Positions 1 to 12,065 are shown, counted from the stretch's first letter. The stretch is DNA of 64,000 nucleotides from Flaccisagitta enflata (GCA_965153355.1 OZ231127.1:46686001-46750000); one strand, 5' to 3'. The notes: generated by a model not told the origin, from the sequence alone. Translations and numbers: made by a program.

Positions 1-236
1 TATATAAGACGGGCGACGCCCCATTGTTAACGAAGGATAACGACAATGCGTGCACAAGGAGTTCTGGGAAAGACGAGCGCGTGCAATTCGACGTCGAATC
101 TTAATTCTTTTTGATACCTGAGCGAGGAGAGAGCAAATTGCGTCGACCCGAAGAACCCTCCATCCCGGGTAATGATGAGCTCGACGGTATACGGCTGGCG
201 GCGATTCCTGAAAACAAGCCAGTATTCGTACACTTT
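1..236. other. No recognisable feature
   Basis: This stretch is fairly GC-rich compared with what follows. A minus-strand frame is open from 287 to 27, but it has no recognisable domain, runs into an inverted repeat, and shows no convincing splice signals. I assign no gene. It could be an edge of an unrecognised exon, but nothing supports that directly. Confidence 0.3.
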
Positions 237-642
237 CACGCGTAATACAACGTGAAGATTGCAAAAACCGTAAAAAACGGTTAGCACCCCTACCTACAGC
301 TTAGGACAAAGCTTCAACAGGGCCGTATGGGGTATCATTCGGTAGCTTGTCACAGTACAATTTACGCCACCGGGGCGATTTTTTGATTTCACTCACGTTC
401 TTGAGAAATTCTACCCCGAACATTGGCGGGGGACACCCCCTTAAAAAGCCAAAAAATCCACTTTTTGGAGTGAATATCTCTTCAACGGAAGCGAAATTTA
501 AAATTCGCCTCGGTGGCGTAAATTGTATTGAGATAACCTATTAAATGATACCACACATGACCATGTGGCTTTGGCGACATGAGCTGCAAGGGGGGGTGCT
601 ATACCTTTTTCGTAATCTTCACGTTGTATTCAACGTGCGTGT
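237..642. repeat. Fold-back (inverted-repeat) element
   Basis: The left arm (237-303) is the imperfect reverse complement of 582-642. Both arms carry an AATACAACGTGAAGATT-like block followed inward by AGCACCCC and a CTACAGC/TTGCAGC block. The centre is unrelated sequence. No coding capacity is seen. The inner AGCACCCC motif recurs in other fold-back elements of this window. The stretch 643-908 after it is AT-rich with nothing recognisable. Confidence 0.7.
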
Positions 643-1080
643 GTAGTTACTTCAAAAATCGCTGGTAGCTTTAAAATAGAGCCGGACTTCTCCAACTAAT
701 TATTTCCGAATGTTTTCGCAATTTTGCTACCTACTCGTATTTCTCGTAAATCGATCCCGAAGCTATCCTCTATTCCTCTTCCTCATTTCTGCTCTTCCTG
801 GGACTCCTCTTTTCGGCTAATTTCAAGGAATTACTAAATAACGGGATTTTGTTTTTCTCAGAAATTCTTTGCGTCCAGTGTTCATTGGATCAAAGCAGGG
901 AGAGACCATACTATCTTGCTAATAAATATATCAACATCTGAAAAGAAGCATCAACTTAGGAGGAGTACTGCTCCTAAACAAATAAAGCTACAGTTACCAG
1001 ATTGGTCGCATTTTAAAGCCTTTAAACAAATATTTAAAGTGAGACCAATCTGGTAATTGGGTGCTGTTTTTGAAGGGAAC

Positions 1081-1505
1081 CTCCTATTAGTCCTAAGATA
1101 CTTTGTACTAAGACCCGTTAGTCCTTGGGTCTACTAGTCCTAAGACTAAATAGTCCTAAGGCTTTTCAGACCTTGAGTTTATTAGTCCTAAAGCACTTGG
1201 CATAAGAGGGTTAGATAGTCCTAAGTCAAGAGGTCTATTAGTCCTATAAGCAACTTGGATGTTAGGTCTATTAGTTCTAAGGTCCATTAGTCCTAAAAAA
1301 TTTTTTGGGTCTTCTAGTCCTAAGGGAAGGGTTTTATAGTCCTAAAGACAATATTTATCATAATTGACACTGATCTGGTTGAATATCAGTAGGACTAGTA
1401 GACCTTCCCCTCAGTACCACCAAGGGTTTACTAGTCCTAAGAAGCAAAGTGACTTCATGGTTTTAGGACTAGTAAACCCTGCAACAGGGTTTGCTAGTCC
1501 TAGAT
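1081..1505. repeat. TAGTCCTAAG motif array (left arm)
   Basis: The words TAGTCCTAAG/TTAGTCCTA recur about every 20-40 bp, separated by short variable text. At 1460-1500 a palindrome forms around AAACCCTGCAACAGGGTTT. The same words in the opposite orientation form the array at 5200-6060. Confidence 0.75.
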
Positions 1506-2147
1506 ACTTGATTTGCCCCTTTTTGCCAAGGTCTAATCAGGACTGGGCAAAATTTTTGGCTGCTTACAAACTAGATTTTCTCAATACTTCCTGCCTAAAA
1601 AATCTGCGCACGAACATCTCAATATAAGCCTATCAAAAAAATTTACTTAAATATCTACAATAACAGAAGTTTTAATGTTTCTTGTTGGTAGCAGCATAAA
1701 AGTAAAAATAAGGTTTTGCAACTACATATCTTTAGAAACTTTTTTAGTCGCGTGCACGCGACTCTACAACCTGCTCCATCGGTCGGTCCGTCCGTCGGTC
1801 CGTCTGTTGGTCCGTCCGTTTCTTTTTTGTGTCGTTTATGGTCATTTTGGGTTATTTTGAGTCATTTTATGTTGCTTTTGGTCATTTTTGATTGTTTTTA
1901 ATTATTTTTGGTCATTTTGGTTCATATTTATCATATATGGCATTTTGTTCATTTACGCCATTTGTGTCATTTTTGGGCGTTTAAAGCAGTTTTAAGTCAT
2001 TTCAAGCCATTTTGGGCCATTTCTTGTCATTTTTGGTCATTTGACATCGTTTTTGGTATGTTTTGGTCATTTATGTCATTTTGTTAATTTTGATCATTTA
2101 ACTCATTTTTGTCCTTTTTTCTTATTACTTGTCTTCATTGGATATTA

Positions 2148-2626
2148 TGGGTCTAGATTAAGTCTGGTTTAGGCTGGTTTAAGTCTGGTTTTTGCCTGGT
2201 TTAAGTCTCATTAAGGTCTGGTTTAACTCTGGTTTAAGTTTGGTTTAAGTTTGGTTAAGGTATGGTTTTTGTCTGGTTTAAGTCTGGTTTGAATATGGTT
2301 TGAAACTGGTTTGACTCTGGTTTGAGTCTGGTTTGAGTCTGGCTTGAGTCTGGCTTGAGTTTGGCTTGAGTCTGGTTTATGTCTGGTTTATGTCTGGTTT
2401 AAGTCTGGTTTAAGTCTGGCTTAATTCTGGATTAAGTCTGGATTAAGTCTGGATTAAGTCTGGTTTATGTCTGGTTTAGGTCTGGTCTATGTCTGGTTTG
2501 TGTCAGATTTATGTCTGGTTTAGGTCTGGTTTAGGTCTGGTTTAGGTCATGTTTAGGTCTGGTTTGATTCTGGTTTAATTCTGGTTTGAGTCTGGTTTGA
2601 GTCTGATTTGAGTCTGGTTTGAGCTC
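2148..2626 (+). repeat. 11-bp tandem repeat (GGTTTAAGTCT)
   Basis: The word GGTTTAAGTCT and close variants (GTTTGAGTCTG, GTTTATGTCTG) run for nearly 480 bp. A short tail of the same repeat resumes at 3773-3815, beyond an inserted element, so both parts were once one array. Confidence 0.85.
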
Positions 2627-2820
2627 GACCGCCAACTTAGCTACTAGGTAGCTAAATTTAGCTACTACAGAGGGGTGCTTAGCTACAAAAAAAGGCGTTG
2701 AGCTACCAACTACTAATTCAGATACTTTTGGCGATTTCCTTTAGATACTCAAACTTCTATTTAGCTACTTGAGACTGGATTCTTTTTGCTATGAAATAAC
2801 TTTTTAATGACTGACATATA

Positions 2821-3340
2821 CAGGGGGAACGGTTATAAGAGGTGTGTAGGAGCCAAAATTGTGGCGATTTTTGAAATTCTATTAAGAACCTTTCAAAATC
2901 TTTAATTTTTTCCATTTTTGGAGGGTTTCAAAAACGCTTAAATTTTAGCATAAAAAGGTCAATTATGGATGAAAAGATTTGTTTATAGATATTTGGTTAT
3001 AGAAAATATCTCATGCCACTCGTTCCTAGCAAAAGCGGCTAGTCTCTAAGTCATGGGAGAAAATTGTTTTTTCTTCTTTTTGAATTTTTTTCTAAACGAT
3101 AAAAAGAAATACATGTCACGGTAGTGTTAGTGAAAGGAAATGGTACACTGGTTTTAAACTATTTTGATCGGCCACGTCAGGCAAGTACTTTACTTTTTTT
3201 AATCAATTATGATATCAAAGTGATATTAATTATCTCAAATAATAAGCTGCTACCCAGAATAAAAAAAAAATGTTAGCGTAGGCTGTAGGGGGGTGCTATA
3301 ACTTTTGGTCCATCCACACCTCTTAAAATGGTTCCTTCTG
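2821..3340. mobile_element. 520-bp MITE with TA duplication
   Basis: It is flanked by TA on each side (2819-2820 and 3341-3342). The termini are CAGGGGGAAC and GTTCCTTCTG, and the inverted similarity continues inward through AGAGGTGTG and a GGACCAAAA-like block to the AGCACCCCCCTACAGCC motif on the right arm. A related copy lies in a KIF4 intron at 47030-47416. The ends and TA duplication suggest mobilisation by a Tc1/mariner-like transposase; this is inference. Confidence 0.65.
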
Positions 3341-3462
3341 TATATTTTTTGTTAACTGCCTTTTGCTACTTACTGTAGATACTGGAGGTTTTCATTTGTT
3401 ATAAATGGGAAAATTTCTCTGTCTCTGTCTCTCTGTTTGTCTCTATCTTTATCTCTCTGTAT

Positions 3463-3463
<1 letters not shown>

Positions 3464-3530
<67 letters not shown>
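3464..3530. repeat. (CA)n microsatellite
   Basis: About 33 uninterrupted CA units follow a TCTCTGTCTCTC-rich lead-in. Frames open through it are artefacts of the repeat. Confidence 0.95.
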
Positions 3531-3535
<5 letters not shown>

Positions 3536-4007
3536 TCTTCATGTTTTCTTCCCATTGTCTTTCATGTCACTCTGTGATTTTTGTTTGATTTTTATTGGAT
3601 ACAAAATCTTGTCCTTTACTTGCAGTCATTTTGTTTGGTGCCATATTGTGCTAAGGTATGACAAGAAAAATTTAGCTACTTATTCAGATCCTTGGAAAAA
3701 TTTTTAGATATTTTTTAGATACCTAGAGAGCGTCCTGCAGCTACTTGGGCTAGGACCTTGTTGGCGGCCGTGGGTTTGAGTCTGGTTTGGGTATGGTTTA
3801 AGTTTGATTTTCGATGAAAAGATACAATAAGGAATCAGGTCAGTTCAGTTATTTTTGTCCTGCACGCGACTTATAGGTGTTGGCCTTGTTTGCATTAGAT
3901 TCCTTTTTTTTTCTCTTCCTCATGATTTTTTCTTGCTGCCTACAAAATCATTTTGCTGCCTACCAGCAATGCTTGCGTGTTTGGGCACTTTACCGTACCC
4001 TGGACCG

Positions 4008-4510
4008 TTCGGGTGTGTCAAAAATAAAAAAGTTTATATGATCTGATCATCAACATCAGGGTGCATAAACAAAATAATTCTAAGACTTTTAGCGTTTTTA
4101 TTTTTCTAAATTTCATTCATCTTCCATTTTTTCCCAAACCCCTTTTGAGACGCTAATTTGTATATTGCTGTGTTTTTGATTTTATACCAGAATTATTTTT
4201 CATAAGTATAATGAAGTGGTTATTTGAATATCTTGGTTGGGATTAGGTAAAATTTTTTTTTTTTCCACTAAAATCATGAAAAGTAATAAAATTTGATACT
4301 TTTGTTGAAGTTTTGGGTCTTATTTTCAACAAAACTAGGTGGAGACTCTGAAAGTATATGTATTTTTGACAATCTTTTCCTGCTCTAAAAAAACAGAAGA
4401 AGACTGAAATTTGAAAAAATAAAACGCTAAAAATCTTAAAATTGTTTTATTTACACACCCTGATGTTGGTGATGTGATCAAAGAAACTTTTTTATTTTTG
4501 ACACACCGGA
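4008..4510. repeat. Fold-back element with GGGTGTGTCAAAAAT ends
   Basis: The left arm begins CGGGTGTGTCAAAAATAAAA and its reverse complement ends the right arm near 4508. Arms of about 130 bp are separated by AT-rich sequence. A diverged relative of the left half, including the CTAATTTGTATATTGC block, occurs at about 23500-23560. Confidence 0.7.
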
Positions 4511-5199
4511 CTGGACCGTCTAATACACCCTTAGCCAGGGTCTATCAGTCCTAAAAGGGAGATCAACTTACATATGACGGCAAATTTTTGAAGAAACTAA
4601 GTGTTTCACCATACTTTTTGCATTATTTTCTGGACAACAATGGTGCCTGAGTGATTTTAAAAGATAAATTGTATCTAAATATATTTGGTTCATACATTTA
4701 TATCATATTCTGACCTCAAAAATAATTTTGACAATGCAATTCACATGAGGAAAGCAAGAAAATCAAGGTTTTTAATGAAATTTTACTTACACTTTTTTGT
4801 TTGTTCTTGCTGTTTAAATACTAAGACTCTCAAATGCAGGGAAATGATGTATTTCCAAAAACATAGTTCTCTTTATACTCAATTTTGGAAGAGAACAAAG
4901 TTTTTTTTTTCTTATTTTTTCTTTTTTCATGCAAATTCAGAATTTAAACGAGGCCCCCTGTCAGTTACCAAAAATAAAATTTTCAGTAATTTGCATTATA
5001 TTTTCTTTATTAATTGTAGCTTCATTTGGTTCTTTTTATGTTTGAATGCTAGTTATGCAAAAAAATATCAATCATAATAAATCTCAATAATTATTTCAGA
5101 TTAATCATTCAGTTTCAATGATTTTGAATTTTTACTTTGGCTCCTGCTGAAATACAAATGTTGCCTTTGGAGGAACGCCATCATATACAGAATTTGATT
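4511..5199. other. AT-rich sequence, nothing recognised
   Basis: The sequence is AT-rich with short T and A runs. The 130-codon plus-strand frame at 4685-5077 has low-complexity composition and no domain resemblance. I do not call a gene. Confidence 0.4.
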
Positions 5200-6060
5200 A
5201 TTAGGACTAATAAACCCTCTAACAGGGTTTGTTAGTCCTAACTACTTGCATTGCCCCTTCTTGCTTAGGACTAGTGGACCTGTAGCCAGCCAGCCAGCCA
5301 GCCTGGTCTGTTAGTCCTAATGAGGAAATCAACCCACAAGTATAAAATATCCATATTAGGAGTAGAAAACCCTGTGACAGGGTTTACTAGACCTAAATTC
5401 TTGATTTGCCCTTTCCTGCTTAGGACTACCAGACCCTAAGCCAGGGTCTATTAGTCCTAATAAAGAGATCAACCTTCAAGTACAAAATCTCCTTATTAGG
5501 ACTAGTAAACCCTGTGACAGGGTTTACTAGACCTAAATACTTGATTTTCCCGTTCTTGCTTAGGACTAACAAACCCTAAGCCAGGGTCTGTTAGTCCTAA
5601 TGAGGAGATCAACCTTCAATTACATAGTCTCCATATAAGGACTAGTAAACCCTGTCACAGGGTTTACTAGACCTAAATCCTTGATTTGCCCATTCTTGCG
5701 TAGGACTAACAAACCCTAAGCCAGGGTCTGTTAGTCCTAATGAGGAGATCGACCTTCAAGTACAAAATCTCCATATTAGGACTAGTAGACCTGCTCCCTT
5801 AGGCCTAGTCAACCTTAGAACTACCAGACCTTAGTACTCAAAAACCCTTCTGTTAGGTCTATCAGACCCTCCTCATTCATTTCCTTTAGGACTAGTCGGC
5901 CCTGTCAATTAGGACTAGTAAACCCTAGTACTTATAGACTCTAGGTCTAATAGACCTTAGGACAGTTAAACCCTAGGACAATAAAACCCTAGTACAAAGT
6001 ATCTTAGGCCTACTAGACCGTACCCTCAAAAACGGGTATTAGACCTAGAGTCTATTCGGT
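5200..6060. repeat. TTAGGACTA array with palindromic units (right arm)
   Basis: Four units of about 130 bp each contain TTAGGACTAGTAAACCC followed by a TGTGACA-type centre and GGGTTTACTAGACCT, so each unit folds on itself. The distal part (5780-6060) is a looser run of TTAGG and CTAGACC words. It mirrors the array at 1081-1505 in opposite orientation. Confidence 0.75.
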
Positions 6061-6300
6061 GATGTCTTTTGTTTTACTGACTTTCTAAGCGGGTTTTTAT
6101 TTAGCGTTAGGGGTAGGGTTAGGGTTAAGGTTGGGGATGGGGGTTGGTTTTAGGGTTAGGGTTAGGGTCAAAGCTATCGTTAGGGCAAGGTGAGAGCTGT
6201 GTAAGATACATTTAAACCCGAATCTACTCGAATTAAAGCTTCGCCCAAACGGGAAAACCTGATAAAAACAAAAGATCAGTATCGTCTTCAAAATTTTTTC
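6056..6300 (-). repeat. Dispersed repeat with telomere-like tract, copy A
   Basis: A degenerate TTAGGG tract (6107-6175) is followed by a unique flank holding AATCTACTCGAATTAAAGC and GATCAGTATCGTCTTC blocks. The same arrangement, reversed, occurs at 7466-7665 and 48950-49250. The tract therefore belongs to a dispersed repeat and does not mark a chromosome end. Confidence 0.75.
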
Positions 6301-6391
6301 CGGTAATTGTAGCTTTATTCATTTAAGAGCAGTACTTTTCAAAAGTTGATGCTTCTTTTCAGATGTTGATATATTTACTAACAAGATAGTA

Positions 6392-7074
6392 GATAGACTT
6401 AGACGCGAAAATTTTCCTAGGTCATGTCAGTCAGTAGCTCAATCTTTTGCATGGACCTGCTCAGCGCTTTCAATAATGCAAGTTTCAAATTTCAAGGTTC
6501 TGGCTCAAATACCTTAGAAGTTATGAGCATTTATTTGAACCATATCAAACTGAAAAAATTCCAGGAGAATCTTTAAACTTTCTTTGAAAATATGGCCGGC
6601 AGTGAATTTCATAGTTTTTTGAAAAAAAAAGTAAAGTTACAGGATTTTGGATCTAGGCAAATCAAACAATTTTCTATTAATTGCACCCTACTTTAAAAAA
6701 AAACATTTTTCAAAAAAATACTTTGAGATTTTTTTCAAAGTCCCCAACGCGCAACACAAAATTTTTTCAAGTTTTTTGAAAAAAGTGAAAATACAAGATT
6801 TTGGATCTAGGCGAATCAAACAATTTCCACTCCACTTTTTTTCAGAAAAAAATCCTCCTTAGGGGCCCCTAAGAGTGACTAAGACGTTCAAAATTTTAGT
6901 TAATGGGATCAACAAAGTTATGTGCATACACCAAGGTATCTTTCAAGACCACATTAAAGCTGATTAATCAGACCTCAAGCTCATGTCGTTAGTCCTTCTA
7001 GACCAGCCGCATTTAAAAGAGAAATCGGAAAATTCACAAGGACTCAGATTCCGGATCTAAGGTCAACCTCTACC
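6392..7074. other. AT-rich sequence with a 150-bp direct duplication
   Basis: The phrase GATTTTGGATCTAGG with flanking sequence occurs at about 6640-6690 and again at 6790-6840, a diverged direct duplication of about 150 bp. No gene is recognised. Confidence 0.5.
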
Positions 7075-7465
7075 ATAGAACGTGGGTAATTTCAGGAAAA
7101 ACCAACCAAATCATAAAACCCTCAAATCATAGATTTTGCTTATTTTCGGTGTACAGGTGCGCCCTGGGAAGTGGTTTATAGATCCTGAATCTTTTCGTTT
7201 TATGACCAATATTTTAGATTTTACGGCCATTTGAAATTTTGGAAAATTTTGGGAATTTTGCAATGTTTGAAAGGTCATAACTCCAATAGTATTTATAGGA
7301 AAGAGGTGATCTTGGTATCAATCTATTAGGTTTAACCTTGAGGATCTAATGGAGCAAAATTTTTTTGAAAAAAGTTGATATAGTTTTTTTGCCCATGCGG
7401 GGCCATTTTGGGTACCCCTAGGTACCTAGTACGATGAAATTTGATGAAAAAATGGTTGGAAAAAA

Positions 7466-7665
7466 TTCTGGAAGAAATTTCGAAGACGCTACTGATCTTT
7501 TGTTTTCACCGAGTTTTCCCGTTTGGGCGAAGCTTTAATTCGAGTAGATTCGGGTTAAAATGTATAAAACCCAGCTCTCACCTAGCCGTAACGCTAGCCC
7601 CGACCCTAACCCTAAAACCACCCCCAACCCTACCCCTAAATAAAAACCCTTAGAAAGAGTAAAGC
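7466..7665 (+). repeat. Dispersed repeat with telomere-like tract, copy B
   Basis: It starts with the GATCTTTTGTTTTCACC and TCGAGTAGATTCGGG blocks and runs into a degenerate CCCTAA tract (about 7593-7640). It is in inverted orientation to copy A and direct orientation to copy C at 48950. Confidence 0.75.
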
Positions 7666-7849
7666 AAAATTACAGTCCCCGACTGGGGACTGTACTTTTA
7701 GCTTTCTGCTGTCTTAACTCGATGAGATACACGACAAAACAGCATTTCAACAAAAATATTGTTTTAATGATGACATAGCTGATAATGATAACAATAGTGG
7801 ATGATGATGATAACAATGAATGATAATAACAACAAAAATCTTAGAAAAA

Positions 7850-8180
7850 ATATTTAAAAAATTTTCAAAAAAAAAATTTTTCAAAAAAAAAATTTCAAAA
7901 AAAATTTAAACAAAATTTTCAAAAAATTTAAAATTTTGAAAGTTTAAAAATTTTCAAAAAATTTCAAAAAAGAATTTCAAAAAAATTTCAAAAAATCAAA
8001 ATTTCAAAAAATTTCAAAAAATTTCAAAAAATTTAAAATTTCAAAAAATTTCAAAAAAAATTTAAAAAATTTCAAAAAAAATTTCAAAATTTCAAAAATT
8101 TCAAAATTTCAAAATTTCCAAAATTTCAAAAAATTTCAAAAAATTTCAAAAAAAATTTCAAAAAATTTCAAAAAAAAATT
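7850..8180. repeat. AATTTCAAAAA low-complexity tract
   Basis: About 330 bp built almost only from AAAATTTCAAAAA variants. It has no coding or structural meaning that I can see. Confidence 0.9.
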
Positions 8181-8181
8181 T

Positions 8182-8480
8182 TAAGTAGTTGAAAATGATG
8201 ACAGTAGTTGAAAATGATGACAGTAGTTGTGATGATAACAGTAGTTGAAGATGATGACAGCAGTTGAAGATGATGACTTGAGGTCAGAATGATGACAGCA
8301 GTTGAAGGATGTAGTTGAAGATGATAACAGTAGTTGAAGATGATAACAGTAGTTGAAGATGATGACAGTAGTTGAAGATGATGACAGTAGTTGAAGATGA
8401 TGACAGTACTTGAAGATGATGACAGTAGTAGAAGATGATGACAGTAGTTGAAGATGATGAGAGTAGTTGAAGATGAATCT
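8182..8480. repeat. 18-bp tandem array (GATGATGACAGTAGTTGA)
   Basis: About 16 units of GATGATGACAGTAGTTGA with single-base variants and one irregular stretch near 8275-8310. Because 18 is a multiple of three, it leaves one minus frame open (8181-8498); I reject this as a gene. Confidence 0.9.
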
Positions 8481-8549
8481 TGAAATCAATGATGGCAAAC
8501 CTAAAGAAAAATCAGAATAAAATAAATGAGCAAGTAAAAAAATTCATCA

Positions 8550-9110
8550 ACTCCAATCCTCTATACAAATCGCTTAAGTCCTAGTAACATATTACTACAT
8601 TATTAAGCTTGTATCTTATAAACAAGACTTCAGATTTAATTCGAATTTTGCAGGGGCAGTTCAATTATTATCCTTTAATTGTATACCAAATTAAAAAAGA
8701 ATTCACATAACTTTGCTACCCTTTGCCTATGTAAACTGCCAAAGTCATAGTAACATATTACTACATAAATAAGCTAATATCTCATAAACCAGACTTCAGA
8801 TTTAATTCGAATTCTGCAGGGGTTATTTTTTTACTACCCTCTACTTGTATACCAAATTAGAAAAAAATTCACATACCTTTACTGCCCTTCGCCTATGTAA
8901 ATTGCCTAAGTCCTAGCAACATACTACTACATAAATAAGCTAATATCTCATAAACCAAACTTCAGATTTAATTCGAATTTTGCGGGGGTTGTTTATTTAG
9001 TACCCTCTACTTGTATACCAAATTAAAAAAAAATTCATTAACCTTTACTACCCTCTACCTATGTAAACCACCTAAGTCCCAGCTAAATATTACTACAAAA
9101 ATAATAGGCA
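8550..9110. repeat. About 165-bp tandem repeat, 3.4 units
   Basis: Units begin near 8576, 8741, 8907 and 9073 at TAAGTCCTAGTAACATATTA or variants and include CAGATTTAATTCGAATT and TTGTATACCAAATTA. The units diverge from each other by roughly a tenth or more, so the array is not recent. A GACAGACAAACAGAC tract follows at 9240-9270. Confidence 0.85.
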
Positions 9111-9360
9111 AAGGGTAGTAAAAGTTAATGAATTTTTTTGAAAATTGGTACACAAGCTCCTATTGACCTATAAACAACACCAGCAAAGTTTCATCAAATT
9201 CTGAAGTCTGATTCCAAAAATATGAGAGGGTTTTAAACAAACAAACAGACAGACAAACAGACGACAGACTACACGATCAGGTCCATCACATAGTCCACCG
9301 ACGAAAACTGTTCGTCGGGGACAACAAAAGACATCAGTGAGTTCGAAAACAGTACCAAAA

Positions 9361-9602
9361 ATTCTTTGTTTTTTTATTCATATCCAAAAGAAAAAAAATG
9401 ACCCTTTTTCTCAATTATACTGAAAAAAGGGGTCAAAGTCGAGTCCTTTGAATCCTGGCTCCTGATTGGTCAGCCATTGGACTAAACAGCCAATCAGGAG
9501 CCAGGATTCAAAGGACTCGACTTTGACCCATTATTTCAGTATCTTTGAGAAAACGGGCTATTTTTTTTCTTTTGGAAATGAATAAAAAAACATCAAAGAA
9601 TT
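9361..9602. repeat. Near-perfect 120-bp-arm hairpin
   Basis: The arms are reverse complements with few mismatches. The central part contains CAGGAGCCAGGATTCAAAGG and its complement around a short loop near 9470-9490. It lies inside the larger fold-back element. Confidence 0.85.
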
Positions 9603-9788
9603 TTATCCAACCATTTTTTCACCAAATTTCATCATACTAGGTACCTAGGAGTACCCAAATTAGCCCTGCATAGGCAAAAAAACTATCATATCAACTTTTT
9701 TCAAAAAAATTTCTTGCTCCATTAGATTCTCTTGGTTAAACCTAGAAGATAGATTGATACCAAGATCACCTCTTTTCTAAATATACTA

Positions 9789-10763
9789 CAGGGTGTTTCA
9801 CGCGTTTTGAGGTTTAAAGAATCGATATAGCTTTTCTCCTAGAAAAGCTAATCCAAATCTGAAAAAAGGTCTGAGTAGATCTTGAAGTGCAGTTTTTTTA
9901 TGTCACCAATTTTTTATACCTGCGCTTTTAAATATGCCCACTATGTAAGTTTTAAAAAAAACAACCATATCCAGCCTGCATCTTTAATCTGGACAACTAT
10001 GGCAAAAAAAAAAAGCAAACTACTTGTTTTTTTGTGTTTCACATCCAAGCAATAAGAAAAACATAGCAAAATCCATGACCATTTTGAAGCTCTGCGAAAG
10101 ATCTTTCTAATGAGACCTTGCTGGCTGTCATATCTCTATCCGTTTAGAAATGGCAGAAGAATGAAGACAGGTGGTCAAGAATTTGGAAAGTCAGTACCAC
10201 CTGATTTTCATGGGCTATCTTTATTGTAACATAGGAATTAAACGAATTGAGTTAGAAATTGGTTCTTGGCTCCATTTTATAGAAAATTCATAGCTCTTTA
10301 ATTTGCTCATGGATATCGAGTAGCTAAGACAATCCTGAGTTACGTAATTGACAAAAACTGAAAGAGCAAAATTTCTCGATGGAAAAAAATTGAAATCTGT
10401 AATTTTTTTCTTCAATCTTTTGCCATTTCTAAATGAATGAAGCTACAATGTCCAGCAACGTCGCGTTTTGAAAATTTTTTGCAGAGCTTTTAAACAGTCA
10501 TGGATTTTCTGTAGTTCAGGCCAATAGTTGACCAGAAACTAGTAAAAGAAGTTGTCCATTTTTTTCTTTACCATGTTTAGTTAACTGGATAATGTTGTTT
10601 ACTTTAAACTCCCGTAGCTCCCAAGGTGAAAAGCGCAAATACAAAAAAATGGTGACATAAAAAAACTGTACTTCAAGATCTATTCAGACCTTTTTTCAGA
10701 ATTGGAATAACTTTTCTAGGAAAATGTCGATTCTTTAAACCTCAAAACGCGTGAAACACCCTG
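9789..10763. mobile_element. 975-bp TA-flanked element, CAGGGTGTTTCACGCG ends
   Basis: The termini CAGGGTGTTTCACGCG and CGCGTGAAACACCCTG start inverted repeats of about 150 bp. TA flanks both ends (9787-9788, 10764-10765). The uninserted version of the host site survives in the opposite arm of the surrounding fold-back (about 7270-7290, minus strand), where the two flanks join with a single TA. That is direct evidence for insertion. The interior has no recognisable transposase, so it is non-autonomous. Confidence 0.85.
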
Positions 10764-10975
10764 TATTGGAGTTATGACCTTACAAACATTGCAAAATTCC
10801 CAAAATTTTCCAAAATTTCAAATGGCCGTAAAATCTAAAATATTGGTCGGAAAACCAAAAGATTCAGGATCTGTTAATAACTTCCCAGGGTGCGCCTGTA
10901 CACCAAAAATAAGCAAAATCTATGATTAGAGGGTTTTATGATTTGGTTGGTTTCTTCTGAAATTACCCACGTGGC

Positions 10976-11413
10976 TAGCGTGCAGGCGGGGGGGGGGGGG
11001 GGGTGTTGAGGCAAGCAGGTGGAAAAACGAGATGCGTGAAGAACGTGTACACAATTGAGGGCAACAAGGCCTTGACGGCCCGTAACGCATCCTTTGTGAA
11101 TAAATATTTTTCATGAATGAACGTTTATAAATGAACATTTATGAATGAATAAATGAAACAATGAGTAAGATTACACTGTGGTGCTGATTTAGGAATGAAA
11201 GAATAATTTAACAGTTTGTACATCTGTGACACCCAATGTCCGACCGACGGACATTGCCTCTTTTACAGATGCGAAGGCGCATCTAAAAAGTCAAGGAGTT
11301 TAAAAGGAACTCACTTTCTATGTCATCAGAAGCGGACAGAATTCTGCGTCTTTCACTTGAAGACCGACGTTCGCCCGTCGGAGCAGATCGTCGATGGTAC
11401 AAAGGACGTTCCT
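10976..11413. other. Non-coding; short G run
   Basis: A run of about 18 G residues lies at 10988-11005. The rest is unremarkable, with repeated ATGAATGAA words at 11100-11160. No gene is recognised. Confidence 0.4.

Positions 11414-12065
<652 letters not shown>

Larger units (their letters stand above)
2627..3772. mobile_element. Inserted element with CGRCCGCCAA ends and AGCTACT repeats
   Basis: It interrupts an 11-bp tandem array. The left end reads CGACCGCCAACTTAGC and the right end TTGGCGGCCG, an inverted pair. Both subterminal regions are rich in TTAGCTACT/AGATACT words. The element contains a smaller TA-flanked element (2821-3340) and a CA microsatellite. No coding frame is recognised. 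Confidence 0.55.
1741..3892 (+). repeat. Modular hairpin repeat family, copy 1 (interrupted)
   Basis: The 5' end is a T-run followed by the perfect 18-bp palindrome AGTCGCGTGCACGCGACT (1746-1763), then a GTCGGTCCGTCCG-rich tract (1780-1830). The core is a TCATTTTGG-like simple repeat (1840-2110) followed by an 11-bp array (2148-2626). The far end is GCACGCGACTTATAGGTGTT then GGCCTTGTTT (3862-3892). The core has been split by a 1.15-kb insertion at 2627-3772. Other copies are at 18504, 22722, 26282, 49441 and 55894. Confidence 0.7.
909..6391. mobile_element. 5.5-kb composite fold-back element with inverted arms
   Basis: About 92 bp at 909-1000 is repeated in reverse complement at 6300-6391; both contain AATATATCAACATCTG and AAGAAGCATCAACTT blocks. 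Just inside each arm are arrays of TAGTCCTAA (left) and its complement TTAGGACTA (right), so the inverted symmetry extends well past the terminal arms. The interior has been invaded by other repeats (see nested entries). No transposase-like frame was seen, so I call it a non-autonomous fold-back element. Target-site duplications were not resolved. Confidence 0.65.
7075..10975. mobile_element. 3.9-kb nested fold-back element
   Basis: The left arm (about 7078-7480) is reverse-complementary to 9605-9788 plus 10764-10975; the right arm is split by a separate 975-bp element. The outermost shared text is CGTGGGTAATTTCAG and an inner landmark is CTAGGTACCT. The centre holds a telomere-like repeat, AT-rich low complexity, an 18-bp array and a 165-bp tandem array. 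Related arms occur in the element at 54661-55616. No transposase frame is seen. Confidence 0.7.

Noticed and set aside
27-287. 86-codon minus-strand gene or exon
   Set aside because: No recognisable domain, overlaps a fold-back arm, no convincing splice or promoter signals.
4685-5077. 130-codon plus-strand gene
   Set aside because: Phe/Lys-rich composition expected from AT-rich DNA and no resemblance to any family.
6107-6175. Chromosome end or telomere fusion scar
   Set aside because: The TTAGGG-like tract is short and degenerate and sits at the same place in three copies of a dispersed repeat.
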